A stretch of 64,000 nt of DNA from Alphaproteobacteria bacterium (GTDB lineage Bacteria > Pseudomonadota > Alphaproteobacteria > Rhizobiales > Xanthobacteraceae): the NCBI GenBank assembly GCA_005884685.1, contig VBAH01000048.1, positions 1-64,000 of the forward strand, read 5' to 3'. Under the pieces are notes generated by a model. The model saw only the letters and a program-made list of their open reading frames with translations, did not search any database and was not told where the DNA came from. Positions 44,333 to 52,089 of the stretch are shown here, one piece after another. The position numbers and the translations under genes are program-made. Numbering within the stretch: the stretch's first letter is position 1; every line of letters begins with the position of its first letter.

Positions 44333-45076
44333 TCAGTAGCGCGCGTTGACGAGCCCCGGAAAACCGAACTTGTAGTTCACGCCGAGCTTCACCGCGTGGA
44401 CCTGCTGATCGATGTCGGTGGAAGTGCCCGGCGCAAACGCGACCGCGCGGTTGCCGAAGTCCATGTAGTTATATTCGAGCTTCGCGGTCCAGGCAGGCGC
44501 GAAGGCGTATTCGACGCCGGCGCCGACCGTCCAGCCGATCCGGGTTTCCTTTACCCCGACTGTCGCCGGCAGCGTGTAGCGGTTCGTGCTGAACGAGTCG
44601 TTCGCCCAGGCGACGCCGCCCTTGCCGTAGACGAGCCAGCGGTCGAACGCGAGGCCGGCGCGGCCGGTGAGCGTGGAAACCCAGTTCACGTCGGTGTTGA
44701 AACCGTTGCCGAGCGGCGCGCCGACGAGCGGGCCCGTGCTGGTGCTGCCGTTGATGCCGCTCCAGGAGAAGTCGCCTTCCACGCCGAGCACGAACTGGTT
44801 GATCTGGTAGTTGAAGCCGACCTGGCCGCCGCCGAGGAAGCCGCTGGCCCTGTTTGAGAGATTGAGGCCGAAGGCGTCGCGCCAATCCTTCTCGGCCCAG
44901 CCGTAGCCGACGTGACCGCCGACGTAGAATCCGGTCCAGTCATATGCCACCGGCAGCACGCCGGCGGGCGGCGCCTTGTAGACCGGCCTTGCCATGTCGG
45001 CTGCCGGCGCGGCGCCGCTGAGTGCAGTCGCGCTCACCAATCCGATCAGCAAACTACGCATCGTGCCCTTATGCAT
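44333..45076 (-). CDS. Outer-membrane beta-barrel protein (Omp31/opacity type)
   Basis: 247 residues. MHKGTMRSLLIGLVSATALS then GAAPAADM is a signal peptide. The mature protein begins with YKAPPAGVLPVAYDWTGFYV, the DWTGFYVGGHxGYGW opening shared by Omp31/Omp25-type porin-like proteins, and continues as alternating beta strands ending in KLGVNYKFGFPGLVNARY, with an aromatic-rich end though not the usual terminal Phe. ATG 45076 has GGAG 6 bases upstream; an ATG at 45061 is possible. An EcfG-type promoter motif lies upstream on the same strand, and a terminator follows the gene, making it a single-gene unit. Confidence 0.88.
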   Translation of the reverse strand: MHKGTMRSLLIGLVSATALSGAAPAADMARPVYKAPPAGVLPVAYDWTGFYVGGHVGYGWAEKDWRDAFGLNLSNRASGFLGGGQVGFNYQINQFVLGVEGDFSWSGINGSTSTGPLVGAPLGNGFNTDVNWVSTLTGRAGLAFDRWLVYGKGGVAWANDSFSTNRYTLPATVGVKETRIGWTVGAGVEYAFAPAWTAKLEYNYMDFGNRAVAFAPGTSTDIDQQVHAVKLGVNYKFGFPGLVNARY

Positions 45077-45164
45077 CTCGTTCTCCGGTTGGAATCACTC
45101 GTGCCCCACGGGGTCCGCTCGAGGCCGGCTGGGTAGTGCCGACTCAAGACGGGATTGCGGCAGG

Positions 45165-45190
45165 AACGGAGCAAATCCGGGAAGGGTTCC
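45165..45190 (-). promoter_or_regulatory. EcfG-type promoter motif before the outer-membrane protein gene
   Basis: On the minus strand GGAAC (45190-45186), 17 bases, CGTT (45168-45165). This matches GGAAC-N16/17-CGTT exactly and lies 89 bases before the beta-barrel ATG. Confidence 0.55.
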
Positions 45191-45235
45191 GCGGCGGCTG
45201 ACGTTCGATGAAGCTGTGGTTTTCGCGTCACGAAT

Positions 45236-45249
45236 AGTTCCGCGGAACT
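45236..45249. promoter_or_regulatory. Perfect palindrome AGTTCCGCGGAACT
   Basis: 14-bp exact inverted repeat in the divergent gap between the outer-membrane protein and polyamine-binding genes, 64 bp before the latter's ATG. A related half (GGTTCCGCGG) occurs 51 bp to its left. It may be an operator for potF-like transcription. Confidence 0.4.
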
Positions 45250-45312
45250 TGATCTGTTGCGACCTTGCGTCAGCGCCGCTAGCGTCCCCGCGCCGGAGTG
45301 ATGGAGGGACGA

Positions 45313-46407
45313 ATGCTGCGGGCGATTTTCTCGCTGCTTGCGCTGCTTGCGTTGATCGTTCCGGCCGCGGCGCAGAACGCGGAACGGACAGTCAACTTCT
45401 ACAACTGGTCGGATTACATCGCGCCGACGGTGCTCGACGACTTTACCAAAGAGACCGGCATCAAGGTGAAGTACGACACGTTCGATTCGAACGACATGCT
45501 CGAGACCAGGCTGCTCGCCGGCCGCACCGGCTACGATCTCGTTGTCCCAACCGCCTACTTTCTCGAGCGGCAGATCAAGGCGGGCGTGTTCCAGAAGCTC
45601 GACAAGACCAAGCTGCCGAACCTCGCGAATGCCTGGGACGAGATCGCAAAGCGCCTCGCCGAATACGATCCGGGCAATCAATACGCCGTCAACTACATGT
45701 GGGGGACGACCGGCATCGGCTTCAACGCGAAGAAGGCACGCGAGGTCCTGGGGCCCGGGGCGAACATCGACAGCTGGGACGTGATGTTCAAGCCGGAGAT
45801 CATCGCAAAGTTCAAGGACTGCGGCGTGCACGTGCTCGACGCGGCGGACGACGTGTTTGCCGCGGCGCTGAGCTACCTGAGGCTCGATCCGAACACCAAA
45901 GACGAGAAGGAGTTCGAGAAAGCCGCCGCCCTGTTGCTGAAGGTGCGCCCGTATGTGCGCAAATTCCATTCATCCGAATACCTGAACGCGCTCGCTTCGG
46001 GCGAAATCTGTCTCGTGCTCGGCTATTCGGGCGATATCAAGCAGGCACAGAAGCGTGCCGCGGAGGCGAAGAACGGCGTCGAGATCGGCTACGCGATACC
46101 GAAGGGGGGCGCGCAGCTCTGGTTCGACAATCTGGCGATCCCGAAGGACGCGAAAAACGCAGCCGGGGCGCACGCGCTGATCAACTATCTGCTCAAGCCG
46201 GATGTGGCGGCGAAGAACTCCAACTTCGTAGCCTATGCGAACGGCAACGCCGCGAGCCGGCCGCTGATCGACAAGGCGATCCTGGACGACAAATCCGTTT
46301 ATCCGGACGAAGCGACAATGAAGACGCTCTACATCATCAAGGCGCACGACCAGATAACACAGCGCATGATGAACCGGTTGTGGACGAAGATCAAAACGGG
46401 ACGGTGA
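45313..46407 (+). CDS. Polyamine (putrescine/spermidine) ABC transporter substrate-binding protein
   Basis: 364 residues, PotF/PotD type. Signal peptide MLRAIFSLLALLALIVPAAA then QNAER. Mature motifs: VNFYNWSDYIAPTVLDDFTK, YDLVVPTAYFLERQIKAGVF, NYMWGTTGIGFNAKK and FVAYANGNAASRPL. The WSDY aromatic box and the Asp/Glu positions fit amine binding. ATG 45313 has GGAGG 5 bases upstream. The cognate ATPase and permease genes are not adjacent, so it is isolated here. It may serve a transporter encoded elsewhere or act as a sensor. Confidence 0.93.
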   Translation: MLRAIFSLLALLALIVPAAAQNAERTVNFYNWSDYIAPTVLDDFTKETGIKVKYDTFDSNDMLETRLLAGRTGYDLVVPTAYFLERQIKAGVFQKLDKTKLPNLANAWDEIAKRLAEYDPGNQYAVNYMWGTTGIGFNAKKAREVLGPGANIDSWDVMFKPEIIAKFKDCGVHVLDAADDVFAAALSYLRLDPNTKDEKEFEKAAALLLKVRPYVRKFHSSEYLNALASGEICLVLGYSGDIKQAQKRAAEAKNGVEIGYAIPKGGAQLWFDNLAIPKDAKNAAGAHALINYLLKPDVAAKNSNFVAYANGNAASRPLIDKAILDDKSVYPDEATMKTLYIIKAHDQITQRMMNRLWTKIKTGR

Positions 46408-46432
46408 GGATCGGCAGCCGACAAGTTCCTTC

Positions 46433-46461
46433 ATGAACCGGAGATGAGCCGACCGGTTCAT
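46433..46461 (+). promoter_or_regulatory. Inverted repeat ATGAACCG / CGGTTCAT
   Basis: 8-bp perfect arms (46433-46440 and 46454-46461) around a 13-base loop, 25 bases after the polyamine-binding gene. No T run follows, so it is not a standard terminator; it could be an operator for the zinc-ribbon gene or an mRNA 3' structure. Confidence 0.35.
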
Positions 46462-46527
46462 CCGCGGTACATTTGACGGCCGCTAAGTCCCGCGCCGGGG
46501 AGCACAGTTCTGGTCATCGGGACTGTC

Positions 46528-46707
46528 ATGACACTCTACAAACCAGCGACCCCGTACTCGGACTCGATCAAGCGGCCGCAGTGTCTGCAATGTGGAACCA
46601 GCATGCTGCTTGCTCGCATCGAGCCGGATAAGCCGGATCACGACCGGCGCACCTTCCAGTGTGCGGAGTGCGGGCACTCTCTCAGCGAAGTCGTGAAGTA
46701 CAAGTGA
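46528..46707 (+). CDS. Small zinc-ribbon protein (59 residues)
   Basis: Begins MTLYKPATPYSDSIKRPQCL and contains two CxxC knuckles: CLQCG at about residues 19-22 and CAECG at about 49-52, with HSLSEVVKYK at the end. Four cysteines in this spacing are expected to bind one zinc ion. A terminator follows 11 bp after the stop, supporting a real, separately expressed gene. The family occurs in Bradyrhizobium-like genomes as a hypothetical; possible roles are nucleic-acid or protein binding. Function unknown. Confidence 0.75.
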   Translation: MTLYKPATPYSDSIKRPQCLQCGTSMLLARIEPDKPDHDRRTFQCAECGHSLSEVVKYK

Positions 46708-46717
46708 GTCTTGTGCG

Positions 46718-46744
46718 CCCCGGCCTGACCGCCGGGGATTTTTT
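46718..46744 (+). terminator. Rho-independent terminator after the zinc-ribbon gene
   Basis: CCCCGGC, loop CTGACC, GCCGGGG, A and six T. Seven perfect GC pairs plus U run. Confidence 0.85.
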
Positions 46745-46761
46745 CTAACCTCCGCGGCGCT

Positions 46762-47700
46762 TCAGCGCCATCTTCGATGCAGCCAGAGCCATTGCTCGGG
46801 ATGCTCGCGCACCCAGCCTTCGACCACGCTGGTGATCGCCTGTGTCGTCGCCTGGATGTCGACCTTGCCATCCGCGTCGCGCACCGGCGCGATCTCCTCG
46901 GTCAACTCGGCCCGGAAGTGATTGCCGTCCGGCAGCCGCACCGCGCGCGTGCCGCAGATCGGCGCACCGGTGAGCCGCGCGAGCTGCGCGACCAGCGGGT
47001 TGGCCTTGGCCCAGCGGCCGAAGAACACCACGTCCACGCCCTGCGTGGTGTGCTGGTCGACCAGCGCCGCGACAGTTTCGCCGCCGTCGAGCGCACGGCC
47101 GAGCTTGAGCGGCGCGTCGAGCCCCGCCGCCACCATGTTGCCCATGCAGCGCGCGCGCAGCGCCACGATCGCATCGCTCGCGCCGCCGATGTTGGGGCGG
47201 CGGTAGAGGATCGAGACCGGAAACCCGAACGCATGCGGGCCGAGTGCCGGGACCTCCCAGTTGGCGAGATGCGCGGCGAACACGAGATACGGCCGGGAGC
47301 GGTCACCGAGCAGCTTTGTGCGTGCGTAAGTGAGGTCGTCGATCATGACGTCGGGATCGCGGCATCGCTCCGGCTGGGCCGGATCGTGATAGACGATCCG
47401 GTCGATGTGCGCGAACTCGGCCGCGACGCGGCCCAGATTGTCCCACACGCCGGCGAGAATCCGCTCGATCTCTTGCGGTGATTTTTCGGGAAAAGCCGCG
47501 CGCAAATTCTCGCGCCCGATTTTGTGCTCGGGAAGCCACGGCCCGACGCGCCGCATCAGCCCGCCCAGCACCCCCGCCATGCGCTGGCGATTGATCCGCC
47601 GCAGCAGCGCGAGCGCGCCGACCACGAGGAAGCCGGCGACGCGGTCGAACGCGCGCTTCACCGGCCGCAGAAACCTGAGCGATCGGCCCCTGCGCGCCAT
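46762..47700 (-). CDS. lpxXL: Lipid A acyltransferase for the very-long-chain acyl group (LpxXL type)
   Basis: 312 residues of the HtrB/LpxL family. The catalytic dyad H-x4-E is seen in FAAHLANWEVPAL, and the RRPNIGGASDAIVALRARCM region and GTRAVRLPDGNHFRAELTEE match the family. In rhizobia the gene at the end of the acpXL cluster attaches 27-hydroxyoctacosanoate (or a related C26-C30 chain) from AcpXL to lipid A; the same gene order here supports that role rather than an ordinary lauroyltransferase. It lies 9 bp after adh and is the last gene of the seven-gene operon. Inner-membrane, peripheral or single-helix. Confidence 0.88.
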   Translation of the reverse strand: MARRGRSLRFLRPVKRAFDRVAGFLVVGALALLRRINRQRMAGVLGGLMRRVGPWLPEHKIGRENLRAAFPEKSPQEIERILAGVWDNLGRVAAEFAHIDRIVYHDPAQPERCRDPDVMIDDLTYARTKLLGDRSRPYLVFAAHLANWEVPALGPHAFGFPVSILYRRPNIGGASDAIVALRARCMGNMVAAGLDAPLKLGRALDGGETVAALVDQHTTQGVDVVFFGRWAKANPLVAQLARLTGAPICGTRAVRLPDGNHFRAELTEEIAPVRDADGKVDIQATTQAITSVVEGWVREHPEQWLWLHRRWR

Positions 47701-47708
47701 CGTCGCCG

Positions 47709-48731
47709 CTAGAACGTCACGATGATCTTGCCGAACACCTTGCGGCCTTCGAGGCGCGCAAGGCCGCTCGCGAACTCGGCAAGCGGCACTTCGGTGTCGA
47801 TCACGGGGGTCAGGCCCGCCGCCATCTTCGCAAGGCTCTCATGCACGTTGCGGATGGTGCAGCCGAACGAGCCGAAGATGCGGTACTGCTGCAGATAAAG
47901 CTGGAACAGGTTGATCTGCGTCGACTGTCCCGAGGTCGAGCCGCAGGTGACCAGCCGGCCGCCGCGCTTGAGGCATAACAGCGAGCCATTGAACGTGTCC
48001 GGCCCGACATGCTCGAAGGCGACATCGACGCCTTTCTTGGCCGTGAGCTTGCGGACGACGGTCTCGAACCGCTCGGTGCGGTAGTTGATCGCATGATCGG
48101 CGCCGAGCGCCCTGGCCTTCTCGACCTTTTCGTCGTCGCCGACGGTGGTGAAGACGGTCGCGCCGATCGCCTTCGCCATCTTGATGGCGGTCGTGCCGAT
48201 GCCGGAGCCGCCGGCCTGCACCAGGATGGATTCGCCGGATTGCAATGCGGCATTGTCGAACAACATATGCTGCACAGTGCCGAATGCCACCGGCGCGCAG
48301 GTCGCATCGCGCAAGCTGACGCCGTCCGGAACCGGAATCACCAGCCGCGCCCGCAGGTTGACGAGATCGCGCGCAAAGCCGTCGGCGTGGAAGCCCATCA
48401 CGCCGGCGACGTTTTCGCACAGATTGTCGCGGCCGTCGCGGCACGCCTTGCACATCCCGCACGTCACCCCACCGTAGGCCACCACGCGATCGCCCGGCTT
48501 GAATGTCGTCACACCTTCGCCGACCGCCGCGATTTCGCCCGCCGCCTCGACGCCCACCACGAGCGGCAGCTTGCGCTTGGCGAACGCCATGCCGCGCCAG
48601 CCCCACACGTCGAGATGGTTCAGCCCGATCGCCCTGACGCGCATCTGCACTTCGCCGGCCGGCGGCGGCGGCGGCGCGGGCACTTCGATGAGCTCGAGCT
48701 TGCGGTCAGCAACGAGGGTCAGCGCACGCAT
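47709..48731 (-). CDS. Zinc-binding alcohol dehydrogenase family protein of the acpXL cluster
   Basis: 340-residue medium-chain dehydrogenase/reductase. Structural zinc motif GVTCGMCKACRDGRDNLCEN with four Cys, catalytic-type region VGVEAAGEIAAVGEGV, and nucleotide site VQAGGSGIGTTAIKMAKAIG (AxxGxG). The rhizobial acpXL cluster also contains an MDR-family gene (adh2XL/fabXL) between fabF1XL and lpxXL, thought to help in making or reducing the long acyl chain; the order here agrees. A palindromic repeat separates it from the upstream SDR gene, so its transcription may be partly independent. Enzyme substrate is inferred from context. Confidence 0.88.
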   Translation of the reverse strand: MRALTLVADRKLELIEVPAPPPPPAGEVQMRVRAIGLNHLDVWGWRGMAFAKRKLPLVVGVEAAGEIAAVGEGVTTFKPGDRVVAYGGVTCGMCKACRDGRDNLCENVAGVMGFHADGFARDLVNLRARLVIPVPDGVSLRDATCAPVAFGTVQHMLFDNAALQSGESILVQAGGSGIGTTAIKMAKAIGATVFTTVGDDEKVEKARALGADHAINYRTERFETVVRKLTAKKGVDVAFEHVGPDTFNGSLLCLKRGGRLVTCGSTSGQSTQINLFQLYLQQYRIFGSFGCTIRNVHESLAKMAAGLTPVIDTEVPLAEFASGLARLEGRKVFGKIIVTF

Positions 48732-48741
48732 TCCAGTTGCG

Positions 48742-48848
48742 TCCTCATCCTGAGGTGCGAGCGCAGCGAGCCTCGAAGGATGGCCGCAAGCGCGAAGCGT
48801 GCCGCCATCCTTCGAGACGCGACCTTCGGTCGCTCCTCAGGATGAGGA
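48742..48848. repeat. Palindromic intergenic repeat, family D
   Basis: CCTCATCCTGAGG (48743-48755) and CCTCAGGATGAGG (48835-48847) are perfect arms; inside them lie CCTCGAAGGATGGC / GCCATCCTTCGAG. It is the better copy of the family at 44.17 kb and sits inside an otherwise tightly packed operon, between the SDR and adh genes. Confidence 0.85.
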
Positions 48849-48854
48849 TCTTCA

Positions 48855-49613
48855 TCAGCGATGGATGCCTATCGCCGCGGTCAGCCCGCCGTCAACCGGC
48901 AGGTATGCGCCGGTGATGTAGGCGGCGCCGGGCGAGAGCAGGAATGCGACAATGCCGGCGACGTCCTCCGGCTTGGCGAAGCGCTTCGCGGGAATCTGGC
49001 TCTCCATCGACTCGCGGTACTTGCCGTATTTCGACAGCATCTCGGTATCGATGAACCCGGGCGCCACGTAGTTCACCGTGATCCCGCGGCTCGCGCTTTC
49101 GATCGCGAGCGTGCGCGTGTAGCCGAGCAACGCTGCCTTCGATGCCGCGTAGGCCGAATTACCCTGATTGCCGCGCTCGGCGGTGATCGAGCCGATCGCG
49201 ACCACGCGGCCGTCCTTGGCGCGCATCATCTGGCGCACCATGCCGGCGGCGAGCCGCGTGAACGACCAGAAGTTCACCTGCATGGCGGCCTCGGCCTTGT
49301 CCTGATCGAGCATCACGGCAAGCGTGTCGTAGGACTGGCCCGCGTTATGCACGAAGCCGGAGTAGGGAGGCTCGCCCTCGATCGTCTTAACGAGCTGGTT
49401 CACCGCCGCCCTGTCGGCGAGATCGGCCTGATGCGCGGCGAAAGCACGCCCGGGGTAAGCCGCGCTCAGCTCCCTCAACAGCGCGTCGGCCTCGGCGCTC
49501 GCACTGCGATACGTGAAGGTCACGTCATGCCCCGCCGCCGCGAGCGTGCGCACGATCGCGGCGCCCAGCCCGCGTCCGCCACCGGTGACCAGAACGCGCC
49601 GTGACTCAGACAT
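48855..49613 (-). CDS. SDR family 3-oxoacyl-ACP reductase in the acpXL cluster
   Basis: 252 residues with FabG-like organisation: TGGGRGLGAAIVRTL (cofactor), VHNAGQSYDTLAV (NAG), IGSITAERGNQGNSAYAASK giving the catalytic Ser, Tyr and Lys, and the C-terminal ITGAYLPVDGG. TYRSASAEA after the second strand suggests NADP. It shares a TGATG overlap with the fabF1XL stop, so translation is coupled. The usual rhizobial cluster (acpXL-fabZXL-fabF2XL-fabF1XL-adh-lpxXL) lacks a dedicated ketoreductase, so this extra gene could supply the missing reduction step of long-chain elongation. Assignment of substrate is inference. Confidence 0.88.
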   Translation of the reverse strand: MSESRRVLVTGGGRGLGAAIVRTLAAAGHDVTFTYRSASAEADALLRELSAAYPGRAFAAHQADLADRAAVNQLVKTIEGEPPYSGFVHNAGQSYDTLAVMLDQDKAEAAMQVNFWSFTRLAAGMVRQMMRAKDGRVVAIGSITAERGNQGNSAYAASKAALLGYTRTLAIESASRGITVNYVAPGFIDTEMLSKYGKYRESMESQIPAKRFAKPEDVAGIVAFLLSPGAAYITGAYLPVDGGLTAAIGIHR

Positions 49614-50890
49614 CAGCGTGGCTCCCGGCTCATGACGAGCGAAGCATTCTGGCCCCCGAAACCGAACGAATTCGAGAGCACATGCGTGACACGCGCATCG
49701 CGCGCCTTGTTCGGCACGACGTCGAGCGGAATGGCCGGATCCGGAATCTCGTAGTTGATGGTCGGCGGCAGGCGCTGATGCTCCAGGGTCAGCAGACTGA
49801 ACACGGCCTCGATTGCGCCCGCTGCCGAAAGCGTGTGCCCGATCATCGATTTGTTCGACGAAATCGGAATGCCGTGCGCGCGCTCGCCGAAGATCGCCGA
49901 GACGCCGAGATATTCCATCTTGTCGTTCTCCGGGGTGCTGGTGCCGTGCGGATTGATATAGTCGATCTCGTCGGGCTCAAGTCCGGCATCGCTCAGCGCC
50001 CTGCGCATGCAGCCGATGATCGGCTTTCCGTCGGGGCTGGAACGTGTGCGGTGGAAGCTGTCGGCCAACTCGCCGCAGCCATCGATGACGCCGAGAATGG
50101 TTGCACCCCGTGCCTGCGCGGTCGCGAGGTTTTCCAGCACGAGCACGCCTGCCCCTTCCGCCATCACGAACCCGTCGCGATTTTTTGAAAATGGACGCGA
50201 CGCGGCGTGGGCCGGATGGTTGCTCGTCGATAACGCCGACAGCAGTGAAAATCGAACCAGCGCTTCGCGGTTCACCGAGCCGTCCGTGGCAACGCAGAGC
50301 GCAGCATCCGTTTCCAGCCGGCGGATCGCCTCGACGCCGAGCTGGATTGCCGTAGCCCCCGACGCGCAGGCGGTCTGAAGCGAAATGGGCGAGCCTTTAG
50401 TGCCGAAGCGTTCTGCGATGTGCTCCGCGAGCGAGCCGAACAAGACGCGTTCGTAAAAATCGTGAAATCGTCCCGTCTCGGCCGTACGCAGAATATCGGA
50501 GTACCCGAGGCTCTCGTTTGCGCCCGAGCCTCGCACCAACGCCTCGCGCTGCTCCCATTCTAGCTCGATCGGCGCGACCGCCATGAACAGGGGGCCGGGA
50601 AAATCGCTCCGCTTGCCGATACCGGACTGCGCAATCGCCTCCTCTGCGGCAATTTCCGCGAGCCGCTCGGAGAGATCGGCCGAGATCTGCTGCTCCAGCG
50701 GGACGAAGTCGACTGTGCCCGCGATGCGCGTCTTCATGCCTTCGGTCGAAAAGCGCGCAATCTCGCGGACGCCGGATTCGCCTGCCGTGAGCTTGCGCCA
50801 GTTGTCCTCGCGCCCCGCGCCGAGCGAGGTGACGACGCCCATTCCGGTGACGACGACGATCGGCCGCCCCGCGTGGTCAGTCTTGGCCAT
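49613..50890 (-). CDS. fabF1XL: Beta-ketoacyl-ACP synthase, catalytic (FabF1XL)
   Basis: Elongates acyl chains on AcpXL by decarboxylative condensation. 425 residues with the complete KAS II triad: Cys175 in SLQTACASGATAI, His315 in INPHGTSTPEND and His352 in SNKSMIGHTLSAAGA. The gating and C-terminal motifs SFGFGGQNASLV are also normal. GTG at 50902 overlaps the fabF2XL stop (GTGA) and is an alternative start four codons upstream of ATG 50890. It is paired with the Cys-less FabF2XL, as in rhizobial clusters. The product chain length (probably C26-C30) is inferred from the cluster. Confidence 0.9.
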   Translation of the reverse strand: MAKTDHAGRPIVVVTGMGVVTSLGAGREDNWRKLTAGESGVREIARFSTEGMKTRIAGTVDFVPLEQQISADLSERLAEIAAEEAIAQSGIGKRSDFPGPLFMAVAPIELEWEQREALVRGSGANESLGYSDILRTAETGRFHDFYERVLFGSLAEHIAERFGTKGSPISLQTACASGATAIQLGVEAIRRLETDAALCVATDGSVNREALVRFSLLSALSTSNHPAHAASRPFSKNRDGFVMAEGAGVLVLENLATAQARGATILGVIDGCGELADSFHRTRSSPDGKPIIGCMRRALSDAGLEPDEIDYINPHGTSTPENDKMEYLGVSAIFGERAHGIPISSNKSMIGHTLSAAGAIEAVFSLLTLEHQRLPPTINYEIPDPAIPLDVVPNKARDARVTHVLSNSFGFGGQNASLVMSREPR

Positions 50891-50898
50891 TGCCTCTT

Positions 50899-52089
50899 TC
50901 ACCCCACGGCTTCGACGAGCGCAAGAGACTCGCCGCGTCGATGCCCAACGCCCGTAACCACGACCTGCCGCAATCGGGCGTCCATCGGACGCTCCATGCC
51001 CGAGCCGTCGCACGCGGGATAAAGCCTGCCGTGCTGAATTGCGGCCGCGGCAAGTGCGATATTGGCCGGAAATTGCGTTTCCGGAGCATGCCCGAGATGA
51101 GTTCCGGTTGCGCGTACGGCAAGGCCGGGATGGCGGGCGAGAAAGGCGCGCTCCTCTTCGGTCACGCCCGCGATGCCGCTTGCGCCCGAAAGGATGGCCG
51201 CGTTGTCCGGCTTCACCTTCGCGGCGATGCCAGACCACATGCGCTCCAGCCGCTCGGTGATCGCGCCGGACGTGCGCCTTACCTGGTCGGATTCGATACT
51301 CGCAAGGCGCGCGATCGGCTTTGCGCCGCGATCGAGCGCATGCTGCTTTTCCTCCAGGACGAGAAAGGCCGCGGTGCTGCCGAGCTCCATTCCGCCGGCT
51401 GCTCCGGGACGCTCCCACACGCGCCTATGCTGGTCATGCGTGAGCGTGCGCCCAAGGGCGTATGGCAGGAGAATGTCCCAGCGCTCCGCATAGTTGGCCG
51501 CTCCGGCGAGCGAAAGCCGGCTCTGGCCCGCCGCAATTCGTGCGCGCGCCACGCGAACACTGTCAACGCCTGCCGCTTCCTCGCCCATGAACGTGCGCGA
51601 GGAGCCGGTCACGCCATGCACGATTGAAATGTTACCCGCCATCAGGTTCGCGAGCTGCGCGAGAAACAGGGTCGGGCGCAAATCGTTCAACAGCCGCTGG
51701 TTCAGATAGGCCTCGCGGCTTTCCGCGTGGCGCAGCCCGTCGAGAATGCTGAGATCGACATTGGTGTCGCGCTCGCCGGCGCCTGCGGCGACGATCATGT
51801 CCATTTCGGAAAGAAGCTCGGCATTGCCTTTGAGACCGGCGCTGTCGAGCGCGAGACCCGCCGCATAGACGCCCATCCGCTGCCAGGTCTCCATCTGGCG
51901 CTGATCGCCCTTTTTCGGGATCTGCTTGTCGAAATCGACCTTGACGGCGGGGTGCACGACATAGGGAGCGAAGGACGTCGTGTCGGCGGTCGACGGCTGG
52001 TGCAGTTGCTGCCAATGCGCGTCAAGGGTTTCGCCAAGGCAACTCAGCAGACCGATGCCGGTGATCCACACCTCGCGCGGATCAGCCAC
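50899..52089 (-). CDS. fabF2XL: Beta-ketoacyl-ACP synthase-like partner lacking the active-site Cys (FabF2XL)
   Basis: 396 residues of the KAS fold: VWITGIGLLSCLGETLDAHW at the start and VVVTGVGHRRGESLALVEAV at the end. At the nucleophile position the usual TACASG is replaced by HGVTGSSRT (about residues 158-166) and the NPHGTST histidine segment is absent, so it should not condense by itself. One His is retained in THLGHAPETQFPANIALA. By analogy with chain-length factors it may form a heterodimer with FabF1XL and set product length. It overlaps fabZXL by 8 bp. Pairing is inferred. Confidence 0.85.
   Translation of the reverse strand: MADPREVWITGIGLLSCLGETLDAHWQQLHQPSTADTTSFAPYVVHPAVKVDFDKQIPKKGDQRQMETWQRMGVYAAGLALDSAGLKGNAELLSEMDMIVAAGAGERDTNVDLSILDGLRHAESREAYLNQRLLNDLRPTLFLAQLANLMAGNISIVHGVTGSSRTFMGEEAAGVDSVRVARARIAAGQSRLSLAGAANYAERWDILLPYALGRTLTHDQHRRVWERPGAAGGMELGSTAAFLVLEEKQHALDRGAKPIARLASIESDQVRRTSGAITERLERMWSGIAAKVKPDNAAILSGASGIAGVTEEERAFLARHPGLAVRATGTHLGHAPETQFPANIALAAAAIQHGRLYPACDGSGMERPMDARLRQVVVTGVGHRRGESLALVEAVG

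Noticed and set aside
45244-45271. Possible EcfG promoter GGAACTT...CGTC toward the polyamine-binding gene
   Set aside because: The spacer would be 19 bases and the -10 is CGTC instead of CGTT, outside the accepted motif.
46433-46461. Inverted repeat after the polyamine-binding gene as a terminator
   Set aside because: No T run follows, and the 13-base loop is long; kept only as a possible operator or mRNA structure.
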